Shown: positions 1-10,445 of the stretch, piece by piece | Position numbering within the stretch: the first letter of the stretch is position 1 | How the letters are laid out: each line of letters begins with the position of its first letter | Notes under the pieces: model-generated | The model's input: only the letters and a program-made list of their open reading frames with translations | Told to the model about the DNA's origin: nothing | Databases searched by the model: none | Position numbers and translations under genes: made by a program | NCBI GenBank assembly: GCA_016271365.2 | Contig: CM057456.1 | Location: forward strand, 167,169,501 to 167,233,500 | From: Neoceratodus forsteri | Taxonomy: Eukaryota > Chordata > Ceratodontiformes > Ceratodontidae | Reading direction: 5' to 3' | Length of the DNA: 64,000 nucleotides

Positions 1-1088
1 TATATGCTAGTCTGTCTGCTTGGGAGCCAGATTCAACGGCTCTGTGCCAGAGGTCATCCCTTTGTTTTAGTTTCTGCCATAATGTTGGCGTGATCCAAGG
101 GACATTGTTTTACAGTTTTCAATTTAGTCAGGGGAGGCAAAAATGCCACATGCTTTGTTGAAAGAGCATGTGAAGAAATCAAGGGTTAGGTCAATGTTAG
201 GGGCCTGGTTTATAGGGGCCCGGTCCCACTGGGCCAGGTGGTGTTTGATTTTTTGAAGGCCAAGTAGTTGCAAGCATCTGCGGGTGGAGACACTAGGTTG
301 GGGTTTGGGCAGGTGACATGACCAGGAGCAGAGGATAAGGGAGTGGTCACTCAGAGAGTCTGGGAGGACCAGCAGGTCAGAGATTCTATGTTGTCGGTTA
401 GTTAGTAGTATGTCCAGAAGGTTCTGGGAGCTGTTTGCTGTGTTTACCCTGGTGGGTTGGCGGACCAGTTGGGTATGATCCAGCACTGCAAAGGCGTCCT
501 TGATGGCAGCTGATGACTTGACGAGCCAGTTAACATTTAGATCACCGACCAGGATATGCTCCGTTTTTGGGTGGAGGTTGGAAATATAGTTTGTGAGGGA
601 TTACATGGCCATAACTTGGTTGCGTGGGGGAACATATGCCACTGTGATGGTTAGGGGAGCTCTTGCAGGGTCCAAGGTAAGTTTTATGGATAAGGCTTGG
701 GCACTGTGGTCTAGTGAGGGGATCGGGAGAGCTTGGTTCAGTACGGAGTCTGGAACATAGAAGGCACATCCACTGCCCCATTTTCCCACTCTATCGGCTC
801 TGTGTAGAATGAAGCCTGGGAGGCTGATGAATGAATCTTGGTTTTTTTTGAAAGCCATGTTTCAGTGAGTGCAAGGACATCTGGCTGATGTTGCGTTATC
901 CAACTTTGGAGAGATGTTGTTTTTTTGGGAAGGCTGCAGATATTCATGGCAGCTATGCACAGCCCTTGGTGTAGATTCTGTTGACTGTTAGTGGCGGGGC
1001 CTGGGTTGAGGTGAATATTTCCAGATATGAGAAGTAGTAGGCTGAGGACCCTGAGAAGAGTGAGGACCGCCATTTGGTGGTTGAGCAT
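1..1088 (-). pseudogene. L2/CR1-like LINE copy A, ORF2 N-terminus and endonuclease
   Basis: This is the 5' part of ORF2 of a non-LTR retrotransposon; the rest runs off the window edge. The product would be the apurinic-type endonuclease that nicks target DNA. Reading from the ATG at 1088, a hydrophobic leader and a 2A-like NPGP motif are followed by an endonuclease start containing 'LALTETWL'. After a frameshift near 850 comes the 'YVPPRNQ' strand, an in-frame stop near 601, 'VGDLNVNWL' with the catalytic D/N pair, and 'SDHSLI' with the catalytic D/H. The same protein family occurs in LINE-C (13.6-16.1 kb), which aligns from 'ALPxPxLD' onward. The frameshift and stop show it is dead. Family membership is seen in the motifs; the exact clade (L2 versus CR1) is inferred. 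Confidence 0.85.
985..1035 (-). other. 2A-like (NPGP) motif in LINE-A ORF2 N-terminus
   Basis: The minus strand encodes 'LLLLISGNIHLNPGPAT', with NPGP at 996-1007. 2A peptides (consensus DxExNPGP) make the ribosome skip the bond between G and P. Here the D and E positions read N and H, so activity is uncertain. The motif lies about 25 residues from the ATG, directly after a leucine-rich hydrophobic stretch that looks like a signal sequence. 2A-like motifs at this position are known in some animal LINEs. Confidence 0.6.
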
Positions 1089-1595
1089 AGGTGAGAGACA
1101 TGTTTAGAAATGCTTTGGGGAATGGAGTAAGTTAGGAGGGCAGGAAGGCTAAGGCAGATGAGTTTGTAGGGGTTGGGGTGCATGTGTAGGTGGCAGGTTA
1201 AGCGGAGGTGGATGCTTGTCAGGCATTGACAGGGTGGGTGGACGGTGATAAAAGGTAGGGAAGGTAAGGGGTGAGGTGGGTGTGTGGGTGGGGGGATGGT
1301 TATCTAAGCCGGTAAGGAGTATGATGAGTGTAATAGGTAGAAGATAGGATAGTCTGTTGGGGAATTGGAGGCTGGGCAGTGGGCAGTGGGAGCTGCTATA
1401 CCAGTTCCAGTTCAAGGGGAGCAGACTGACACCCATCATAGTGGTGTGTGCTTTTAAGATGAGACAGGCCAGGGTACAGAAAGGAAAAAAATAAAATAGT
1501 CCATGTTGCTCAGTACGCAGCCGAGGGTAGACGAGGACTTGAGAAATGGGCAGGAAACTATATGTATTTAATAGCGGCTGGGGTTGGTGTGGTGG
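1089..1595 (-). other. Probable 5' leader of LINE-A; no gene recognised
   Basis: The stretch upstream of the LINE-A ORF2 start is C-rich on the minus strand. It can be read as a proline-rich frame at 1149-1439 with no conserved motif. I take it as 5' UTR or a decayed ORF1 end. The 5' limit of the element cannot be fixed. Confidence 0.35.
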
Positions 1596-1799
1596 TTTCT
1601 ATGGCTCAGCGGTAGGGTGACGGACTGTGGTTTGTTGTAGTGTAATAATCTGCTTTAGGGAAGAAGGACCCAGGACAAGAAGTGCTTAAGGGATAGCAGT
1701 GGGAAGAGGAATGCAACTTCCAGAATTGTTGCCCTCTAGTGGCTTTGCAGTATGCTTTGCAAAATGGAAAAGTAGACACAAAAAAAAAAAAAAAAAAGA
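1596..1799 (+). mobile_element. tRNA-headed SINE-like retroposon with poly(A) tail
   Basis: The left part carries a good RNA polymerase III A box ('TGGCTCAGCGGTAGG', near 1602-1616). The right end is a run of about 19 A at 1781-1799. The B box is poorly preserved. The body includes a CTCF-like core at 1729-1744. Length (about 200 bp), head and tail all fit a tRNA-derived SINE, but I do not recognise the family. Confidence 0.5.
1729..1744 (-). promoter_or_regulatory. CTCF-like motif core inside SINE
   Basis: The plus strand reads TTGCCCTCTAGTGGCT, whose reverse complement contains CCACTAGAGGGCA. This resembles the vertebrate CTCF core, matching about 12 of 19 consensus positions by eye. It is weaker than the site at 48211-48229 but shares with it a nearby AAAATGGAAAA. 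Confidence 0.35.
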
Positions 1800-2030
1800 T
1801 AGGTAGAAAAAATAAAAGTTGGTACGGAGAAACTCAGCATTAGCAGTTCTTGTATTAAAAAAGAGGTCCCAGGAATGGTAGAGCCAGGAGCTAATAAGAG
1901 AAGGGGGAATGGCCTTCTGCCTAATCAGAGCTCAGCAGCAGTATTAGTGCAGCCAAATGACCTGAAAGGCAAAAAGTGCCAAGTTCAATCCTGTTGGTAG
2001 CTGTGGGCTGCTCTTCAAAATGTGTACCTG

Positions 2031-2552
2031 GTTGTAGGCTGAGAGGCAGGCAGGTTAGTGCAGAACAACTACTGGGTTCCGAGCAGCTCCTGCGGCTTGC
2101 AGGAGGAGGCAGTCACCCGTACCGGGCAGGATGCCTGGTTGTAGGCCGAGAGGCAGGTGGGTCAGTGCAGAACAGCCGCTGGGTTCTGAGCAGTTCCTGC
2201 AGCTTGCAGGAGGAGTCAGTCACCCATACCATGCAGGATGCATGGCTGTAAGCTGAGAGGTAGGCGGGTCGGTGCAGAACAGCCACTGGGTTTCAAGCAG
2301 CTCCTGCTGCTTGAAGGAGGAGGCAGTCACCCATACTGGGCAGGATGCCTGGTTGTAGGCCAAGAGGTAGGCAGGTCAGTGCAGAACAGCCACTGGGTTC
2401 CGAGCAGCTCCTGCGGCTTGCAGGAGAAGGCAGTCACCCATACCGGGCAGGATGCCTTGTTGTAGTCCGAGAGGCAGGTGGGTCAGTGCAGAACAGCAGC
2501 TGGGTTCCGAGCAGCTCCTGCTGCTTGCAGGAGGAGGCAGTCACCCGTACCA
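2031..2552. repeat. 107-bp tandem repeat array, about 4.9 copies
   Basis: The marker GTTGTAGGCYGAGAGG (variants allowed) recurs at 2031, 2138, 2245, 2352 and 2459, exactly 107 bp apart each time. Units differ by scattered substitutions only, so the period has been conserved without indels. The unit includes 'GCAGCTCCTGCGGCTTGCAG'. Because 107 is not a multiple of 3, the overlapping ORFs read across the array (1976-2641) are the same repeat in different frames and are not genes. The array abuts the 3' end of LINE-B on the minus strand and may be a variable-number repeat in its 3' UTR. Confidence 0.95.
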
Positions 2553-2639
2553 GACAAGGGCCGGTGGGCCGTAAGGTGGATGGACCCGGGGATAGAGTAG
2601 GTAGAAGAGCCGCGGTTGATAGCTGTTCAGCATTAGTCT

Positions 2640-4370
2640 GATCAGCCACAACCAGCCTTTGAAACACGATGCTTCCAAAATTTTTGTTTAAAGTGCCTAG
2701 TGATGTTACAGAAGAGATGTCCTGGGGCAAAGCATTCAACCACGAAGGAGCATGGTGAGCAAAAGTCCTCTGGCCTAAAGAGGTTCAGCAGCAAGCAACT
2801 TTGAAGACCATACTGTCAGTGCTCCTGGTACAGCGACTGTGTTCATAGGGGGTAAGGAGTTTCAGCACCCCAGCAGGAGCCATGCCTTGCCTAATCTCTT
2901 TGGCCAGAAGACAGGTTTGGTACCTAAGTCTGCCATCGAACTGAAGCCAGTTTGCTTGTTCATATAACTCACAGGTGTGAGTTAGCCTTAGGGAACTGGT
3001 AGCCATGGGGCATGCTTTGTTTAATGCTAGTATGATACGGTGGAGGGCCATGGTCATTGCTGAGCCTTAGATTACGAATCCATAGTCAATGAGTGAGATC
3101 ACTGAACTATGGATGGCCAGATTAAGAGCCTCAGGGGAGAGACTTTGCTTATGTCTATGTAGGATGCCAATTCACCTGTTGACAGCCTTAGCAGTATTAT
3201 CAATGTGTTGTGAGTAAGACATGTTGCTGTCCATCGTAATCCCTAGATATTTAAAGTGTTGGACTAATTCGGGGTACCAGCTACATTAGTGATGTTGAGG
3301 GGGTATGTGCAATGCCTGCTCTGGGTGCTGGAGAACATTAGTTTACTTATTTTGTAGTTCATGATGAGTTTTTTCTCACCAAACCATTGTTCTGCATCCG
3401 AGAAGGTTTCTTGTAGCTTCCTCTCCAGTTTCTTTTGGTCAGGGTGACTTGTAAACAGGACTGCATTGTCTGCATAAAGCAAAATTTTTATGCTGACAGG
3501 CAAACAGGAGCCAGTTGAGAAATATGCTAAATAATAGTGGACCCAAAGTTGAGCCTTGGGGGACACGAGAGCGCACAGGTCTGCTTTCAGATAGGATGTT
3601 GTCAATCTTCACTTGCTGTGAGCGATTAGAAAGATAACTCTTGAATCAGGCAACAGTATCACTTGAGAGGCCAATGGATGAGAGTTGTTCGACAAGAAGG
3701 ATGTGATTAAATGTGTTGAATACTTTTGTTAAATCAATGAAAGCAGCACCAACAAGGGCACCCTGGTCCAGAGGATGGTAGATATAGCCAGTGAACTACA
3801 ATGACGCAGTGGTGGTGCTGTGGTCTTTGCAGAAGCCGCGTTACTGCAGGCATTGAATTTGATAATTTTCTAAGTACTCCACCAGTTGATCGACAACAAT
3901 TCTTTCAAGTGCTTTTGATAACAGCAGGAGGATTGAGACAGGCCTATAATTACCTGGAGCAGTACGATTCCCGCTCTTAAAGACTGCTGTGACTAACGTG
4001 GATTTCAATTTATGTGGGAATTGTGACAGTCATAGGGAGGTATTGACGATGTGAGTTAGAAGAGCTATTATCTCATCCAAGATTAATGCCACAAATTTAA
4101 GGTCGAGGGAGTCGCCGCTGTATCTAGACTTTCCAAGAACTTTCAGAAAGTATTTCCTAGCTTCACTCATTGTGATGGCGCTAAAGTGGAAAGGAGGGTA
4201 TGTAGTTAGCCGGTCTACTGTACTGACACTGTGCCCTGAACTGAGGTGGAGAAAGAAATCTGCGGTGTAGCACCACTTAGGTCTGAAAAGGCTATGTTAA
4301 AAGCATTTGCTATGGTATATGGATCCAGTGTGAGTTCACCAACGATATTGAGCATTGTGGGTTAACACAT
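2640..4370 (-). pseudogene. L2/CR1-like LINE copy B, ORF2 reverse transcriptase to C-terminus
   Basis: This is the reverse-transcriptase half of ORF2 from the same LINE family as A and C, 5'-truncated near 4370. Reading on the minus strand, I see 'FIDLTKVFNTFNH' (motif A, second D replaced by N) near 3750-3710 and 'VPQGSTLGP' near 3575-3550. 'LLYADNAVLF' (YADD motif with the second D as N) follows near 3490-3460. A C-terminal 'LNKACPMATSSLRLTH...LRYQTCLLAKE' (2785-3057) aligns with the same block of LINE-C, and an 'APSWLNALPQ'-type end lies near 2740. Several frameshifts separate these blocks. The mutated motifs show that it cannot encode an active polymerase. Confidence 0.85.
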
Positions 4371-4390
4371 AAGTGTACTGTTGTTGTACA

Positions 4391-4430
4391 CTGGGGGCAC
4401 CGTAAGTACTCAACCTTTTTGGCACAAAGC
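4391..4430 (+). repeat. Left terminal inverted repeat of Harbinger element (probable)
   Basis: Starts CTGGGGGCACCGTAAGTACT and continues to GGCACAAAGC. It matches the reverse complement of 11875-11914 in order and spacing, with substitutions and a short gap. The outer base is uncertain. Confidence 0.5.
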
Positions 4431-5084
4431 TTATGTGGGATGCAGACCCACCTGGAGGCACCCTCCCTTCACAAAAGATGTCACCACCGCCCTAGATAGA
4501 GTTGTCACTCATACAGAGCCAGTGCAGGATATCTGTCCTGCAAAGACCCAGTTGTGTCTGAATGTATGCGCTGCCCTGACAGTGAACAGTGGAGTAATCT
4601 TACCCTGGTCATCACTGTGTTGGTTAGACACTAAAGACTATGCATCACAATGTTGATTACATATGCTAAAGTATATCCAATGCCCATCAGTGCCCCCCTT
4701 CCGCTGACCCTATTCCACATAACCCAGCTCTGTTGAGCTGCAGTGGCATGGCACACAGTGCATATGGCACTGGAGATGGCACTGCTGCAGAAGGACTACC
4801 ATGGTTGCTATATGATGTACAGTATATGGCATGACACAGTGGTGTACTCATACTGCATTGGCCTATGCCTACTTCTGGAAGACAGATACACATTCATAGT
4901 CCTGAACATGTGGCACAACAGACCCATTGACAGTGACGGTTTTAACAACTGTGGCTGTAAGCATTGCCACCACCACCCTGGAGCACCAGGTCAGCGCAAC
5001 AGGATACACACCACTGCACAGTACAAGGCATGCCCTGGAACAGTAGACAGACACAGCATACCATGCCTTCCACAAGTAGGTGGC
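4431..5084. other. Noncoding left part of Harbinger element
   Basis: No recognisable protein. Base composition (rich in TGCA, CACA and CATGGCA words) matches the rest of the transposon to the right of the CR1 insertion. The ORFs at 4381-4656 and 4743-5207 have no family motif, except that the end of the latter belongs to the CR1 fragment. Confidence 0.4.
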
Positions 5085-5320
5085 GTAAGTAGAGAGGGTG
5101 GTGTGGATGCATGGAACAGCCTTCCTGAGGAGGTTGTGGGGTCTAAAACTGTGGTAGAATTCAAGAATGCATGGGATAGACATAAGACAATTTTTGTGGG
5201 GGGGTAGGAAGAAATAGGCTGTTGGTTAAATAGGATCTTCAGCTTATCCTCTAGGTAGGGAAATGGGCAGACTAGGTGGGCCAAGTGGTCCTTATCTGCC
5301 GTCAAAGTCAAAGTCTAAGT
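5085..5320 (+). mobile_element. CR1 LINE 3' fragment inserted in the Harbinger element
   Basis: It begins inside the C-terminus of CR1 ORF2 ('VDAWNSLPEEVV', stop near 5207). It continues through the typical 3' UTR with 'GGGCAGACTAGGTGGGCCAA' and 'CCTTATCTGCCGTCAAAGTC'. The same words end CR1-F at 47.4-47.48 kb and, inverted, CR1-D, G and H. It is 5'-truncated, as most CR1 copies are. The tail has decayed from TTCTATGT repeats to AAAGTCAAAGTC. Confidence 0.9.
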
Positions 5321-7376
5321 AGGTGCACAGCAGTAGACTGCACAGACCATGACACCTCACAGCGTCACTGGTGGCACAATGCCCCAAGTAGAAGGTACAT
5401 GTCCCCTACCACAACTGCATAGGTGAAGCACCCACAGGCATACATGCAGTATGGTGGGTCACACATGGACCTCCATCTCCAACCACAGAAGCATGCAACA
5501 TAGTGTAGACATGCAACTCTGAATGTGCACACAACATAAGGTACTTATATAGATGCATCTCTGTTGAATGGCTCTGCTGGGCCTCGTCACTGCCTGGTGA
5601 GCCTCAGGCTGGACCTCCCTGCACCCTGATGTTCCTGGGCACTGACTTTGATCTGCTGTCGGCTAAGGTCTGTAAAGGAGGAAAAGGAAGATGTGACTAA
5701 TATCATGTAGTGCAACACATTGCTTTTTACCATATAACCTACACAGTATACTAGTCCATATGCTGGTACTGTGCACCAGCTTCCACATGTGCATGGTACA
5801 GATGGACCTGTCTAGGCAGGACCACATCATACCACTGGGAACAGCTGTGGCACCACACACAGGTGTGCTATGGCCTACAAGCAGCAGGTATGATACATCC
5901 CACTATGGTAGGTATGGCCTGGCACAGTGTATGCTGGCCCGTGCAGTGCCCATGTCCTGCTATCCCCCAACCTCTGTAAAACATACCCATACATGTCAGC
6001 TACAGGTCCAGTGAACCTCACAGTAGGTGTTTGTATGCATGGAGTATTAGGTCATATACAGCAGCGGCAGAAGACACATACCTGTGCAACAGTAGGGGAG
6101 GGCAGAGTACTGTAGATGGAGCCCTCCACAGTGGCCGGTACATGCCCAGCACAACATGTGCAATAGGATAGTACCCCATACATTACCTGAAATATGCATA
6201 TCAGCTCTCATGTGGAATAACATGGAAAGTGAAGACTACACAGACAATGGCCACATCTGCATGCTGTTAGGTACACCTTTGAGCACAGCTACATGCAGAA
6301 CACATATGACATCCTCCTGGGTTGTACCTAACAATAGGCATTAATATGTCCTGTTCACTGTACCTGGTAACTGAAATCTGAATAGCATTCATTGAAACTT
6401 TACAGTTCCCTGTTATCCACCCTGACACAGCTGCCAGGTCACTGTGGTAGCATACAACCATGCTGCCATGGCAGGTGCACACCTCAGGGTAACAGCGGTT
6501 CCTGTCATGTACAGGGCACGGGGATATCAACTGGGACATTGGCCCATATTTCTGCATACATATAATCAGGCCATCCAGTGGCACAGATTCTGTAGTATAA
6601 ATGGGGCACAACAGGGACTCACACAGGTACAGTGCATAGTCCTTTAGGGACAGTACCCTTGAGATTTTGTATCACAACACTGGACTGCACACAGAACACT
6701 ACCCACACTATACATAGAGCCATCTGCACTCACCTGGCCTTGACACAGTGCCACTGTTCATCACTGCCAGCAGTTGTTGTAGGCATCATGCCTCTCACCT
6801 CTACAGGTCATTGTACCAGTGCTGACATTGGTCACCAGTGCATGTGACCACTGTGCATTGTTTGATGTGCTGCCCAACAGATACATGCTCCTCACTTCAT
6901 GGCTGTCAGACCCTACCTGTTCACACAGTAGCTGATCCTCCATAGCTATCACCAGGCCAACCAGATTGGTCATCTCTGTGGTAGACCACCTCCAGTCCCT
7001 GGCAACACAGTTCAGCTCCACTTGGCTGACATTTTGTACTCTTGCCTAGGCCTCACTCTAAGGTTTTGTAAGTTTCAGTGCCATGTCGGTGTGTCCTGTC
7101 CATTTGCATAAAATGTTTCTGTGGTAGAACTGCACTAATGTCATGTTGCACAGCTCAATGCATGCATCTGGTCGGGGAGGGTTGTTCCATGAGTATATGC
7201 TAAGCATGGGATGACACGTGCACATGCATAGTGTGTGTGTATGCAGCCCTATGCAGGGCTGTGCATGAACATTGCACTATGGCATGACACATGTGGCCGT
7301 GCTGTTTGATGATGGCATCTGCGGCATGTGATGTCTTGTCTGTGCCACATACCACTGTTGCACAAGTGCAGGTGTC
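5321..7376. other. Noncoding centre-left of Harbinger element
   Basis: Two kilobases without a recognisable gene. All ORFs are short, lie on both strands and lack motifs. The composition matches the flanking transposon. I see no internal repeats or tRNA-like sequence. Confidence 0.4.
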
Positions 7377-7553
7377 ATGCAAATGCACACACTGATGCAA
7401 CCATATTAGCACACGGGGCAAATCTACAATATTCAACTAATTTATGCAAATAAGACAATTTTGCAGTCTGAGAGCAAACATCCACATTAGCATGTCTTTC
7501 CTGGAAGGTATACATATATTAGCATGCCTAATTGTGCCTTGAGCATATAAAAG
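7377..7553 (+). promoter_or_regulatory. Octamer cluster and TATA box upstream of the Harbinger Myb gene
   Basis: ATGCAAAT (consensus octamer) occurs at 7377-7384 and 7444-7451. Its variant ATGCTAAT occurs on the minus strand as ATTAGCAT at 7486-7493 and 7518-7525. A one-mismatch copy (ATTAGCAC) lies near 7405. A TATA box, TATAAAAG, lies at 7546-7553, about 20 bp past the last octamer and 510 bp before the first candidate Myb ATG at 8063. Octamers bind POU factors (Oct1/Oct2). Promoter function is inferred from arrangement and orientation. Confidence 0.5.
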
Positions 7554-8062
7554 GAGCAAAGTGCACCACCTAGATTCCATAGCAGAACTGCAGGTGGATA
7601 GAGGTAGGTGTCTTGTGGAATGGCCTAGACAGGGACATGCATGATCATTGGACACTGTGCATGCTGTATGCAGTGGAACATTGGACATGTTTAGGTGGTG
7701 GACTCACATCTATATCTATGGATGGTGGTAGTGTTATGTCTAGGTGGAGGGTCTTCCCTATGGTAGTCAATGGAGAATGATAACAGAGGCTGTGGTATTC
7801 ACTCATACTTGCATAGGAGGTGGTGGACTTGGGTTCCTTTGAGCCCCTGCTCATTTCACCTCTGTCTGTATATGCCCTTGTCTATATCTATATCTGCACA
7901 TGGGCAGGCCTGTGTCCTGGCCACAGGCTGTGTTAGGACATGAACTGCTGGGACACATATGCGACCCTGACAGGGGGTGTGAGGGCTTCACCCAATGTAC
8001 CTGTCATCTGTGTTGTGATGTGCATGCTCACCTGTATTCTGTGCCCATGTCTGGCAGGTACC

Positions 8063-8525
8063 ATGGATGACACAGACAGATTACAGATCCACACTTCTCT
8101 GAGGAGGAGTTTCAGGTGCTAGAATAGGCCTACAAGGCCATGGAGGAGGTCCTGTCCCAGACTAGAGGCAGAGCACAAATACCCAGGTATGGCAGGCTTG
8201 GGTAGAAATCAAGGACGTGGTCAGTGCTGTCCGCAGCCAGAACAGGCCCATGGGGTGGTGCATAAGTGCTTCAGGGACATGAGGCAGTGGACAAAGGATT
8301 TCCTGTCAATGACACACAGGGAGATGTGTGCGACAGGCAGAGGTACACAGGCATCAGCAGCAGTATGTACCCTACACCCTGCAGAAATGACAATAGCCTC
8401 TGCACTATGGTGCGTTGAGGTGATGGGATTGTGGGGAGGTGAATATGAGAGCCAAGTGGGGCCAGATAAGTCATGTGAGTGACTGACTGCTCCATGCAGT
8501 TGGGCACATGTGTACAGCATAGGTA

Positions 8526-8574
<49 letters not shown>

Positions 8575-9850
8575 TATATATAGGTGCATGCATATACCAC
8601 TGCCGTATGACATATTGGGTGTAGGCTGCATGGCTGTTTAGATGTCTCTTGGTGTGTTGCTATCTGTGTGGTACACCACTACTGTGTCCCATCTGCTGTT
8701 GCTTGTTTGCTCCGTGGTGATGGAGTATGTGCTCACTGGTGCTGGGATGTGTGCTCCCTGGTGATGTGGAGTGTTCTCACCAGTGTACTGGTATGTGGTG
8801 TGTATGGCCACAGGTAGTATGGGCTGTGCACCACACAAACAACAGGGGTGTTGTGTCACTGTGCACTGGACGCATGCATGCTACCTTGGCCACCACACAG
8901 CTCTATACAGTACTTAGCTATACATCTCTCCTCTTCTCTCTCAATAGCTTACCCCATCATATTGGATACAGTGGAATGATGTTCCAGGTCCACCTCGGTG
9001 GCAGCTGCTTCTGCTGGCCACCCATGTGCATGTGACTATCAGCATCAAATAGGAGGGTGGATGTGTAGGATGATGACAAGTCCCTCATCTGGAGCTGGGG
9101 AGAAGAGGGGCCCACCCCTGATCAGGAGAGGTTGTCCACTCCTGCCAGCTCCCATAACAATGGGTTCCAGACACTGCCCCATGTGGCACTGTGGTTAAAG
9201 TTGTGCAGTTCCCCACAGCCCCTGGCATAGTTAGTGCTCTGCCACCCCATGATCACACCTCCAGCATGATCATTGCCCTGTCACTCCTGGCAGATCCCAC
9301 AGGGTCAGCCACCACTATGCCTCCCCACGAGATTTCCACTGGCACAGCCAGGACCATGCCACCTTAGGTAGATCCCACTAGACCAGCCATGGCCAGCCCA
9401 CATAACCCACAATGCACCACAGTACAGACTGCAGTGCAGCCCCAGGCCGTACAAGGGCTGAGGGTGCAGCCTGATCCTTTCACAATGAACAGTCCCTTGC
9501 AACAGCAGGATGCAGATGTTAACTAGTAGCTGCTGCAGTTGACTGAAGAGGCACAGAGTGTTACATAGCAGAAACTGACATGCATCTGCCACATGCTGCA
9601 TGATGACATGCAGTATGCTAAGGAGTGCACAACGTGCCAAGGAGCGGGCAGAGGCACAAGGTGGCCATCCGCGACCAGTGCTAGGATATTGTCACCAACA
9701 TGGATAGCCTGTGTGCCACTGTGCTGGAGGCTGAAGACATGGGGCCTGGCCATAGCCCCAACCTGTCCAGTGGGAGTAGTGTCATCCCACAGGGTTAGCA
9801 TGGCATATGCTCACATCACTCAGTGCCACAATCTGAATATCAAGCACACC
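8063..9850 (+). pseudogene. Harbinger Myb/SANT-like DNA-binding protein, decayed
   Basis: In PIF/Harbinger elements this protein binds the transposon ends and helps the transposase enter the nucleus. The candidate start is ATG at 8063 ('MDDTDR'). A frameshift then leads to 'FSEEEFQVLE', the usual opening of the Myb/SANT domain. It is followed by 'AYKAMEEVL', 'WVEIKDVVSAVRS' and, after another shift, 'VHKCFRDMRQWTKDFLSMTHREM', matching the third helix of the family. The C-terminal half (9.4-9.85 kb) is Gln/Ala-rich with helix-like 'NMDSLCATVLEAED'. At least three frameshifts and several stops are present, and an (AT)n microsatellite near 8.54 kb interrupts it. A noncoding or spliced segment may separate the two halves. 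Confidence 0.65.
8524..8582. repeat. (GT)n/(AT)n microsatellite
   Basis: A short GT run is followed by about 17 AT dinucleotides (8536-8570) and a further TATATA. Minus-strand ORFs rich in Ile-Tyr across this site are artefacts of the repeat. Confidence 0.95.
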
Positions 9851-10445
9851 CAGGACACCCAGGACATCATGGACACTGCACACACCAAGATATGATCTGC
9901 TCCTCACCAAAGGCAGTAACCCATAGGGCTGTGGCTTGGGGGGGGGGATAAGACCATCCCAATGCTTATCCCCCATATTATGGATAAGGAGGCCCCCAAC
10001 CATACCAGGTAAGGTGCATTCATAATGTCTGTACCCGGGGAGGTAGTAGGAGGAACACAGAGTGCAACGCGTCAACCCTCTCCAACATGTTCATCCTAAG
10101 TCCCACCCCCATTACCCATGTGTCACCACCCCCTATCCCTGTGGTCTATCCCATCCACTCCCCTCACCTGGAAGTCCTCTATTTCTGTTTATCCCCTCCT
10201 GGAACACCCTGCCTCTCTGACATGTATATATGTTTGTACCCCTTTAGACCCCCCCATCAGAATGAACTGTGTCTGTGCATACATCCTATTTGTTACCTCC
10301 TGTCTGGGTAGGCTGTATTTCTGTTAACCCCACTCCTGGCTTGCCCCTATGTATGTACTGGTATTGTTATGTGATAATACATGGACTAAACACATTACAG
10401 TTTCCTATGAAGTGTGCATTCGCCCTCTGTGTTGGAAGAGGTCTG
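9851..10445. other. Spacer between convergent Harbinger genes
   Basis: The two Harbinger genes end facing each other across this 0.6 kb. It contains a G9 run near 9940-9948 and a pyrimidine-rich stretch (10090-10330), with no recognisable protein motif. It plausibly holds both 3' UTRs. Confidence 0.4.

Noticed and set aside
1149..1439. Proline-rich minus-strand ORF (96 codons)
   Set aside because: Low-complexity C-rich leader of LINE-A; no family motif and no counterpart in other copies.
1976..2641. Overlapping plus-strand ORFs with repeated 'SAEQ', 'GSEQLLRL' and 'SHPYRAGC' words
   Set aside because: They are the 107-bp tandem repeat read in successive frames, because 107 is not divisible by 3; not a repeat protein.
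8221..8631. Minus-strand ORFs with long Ile-Tyr runs
   Set aside because: Artefact of the (AT)n microsatellite.
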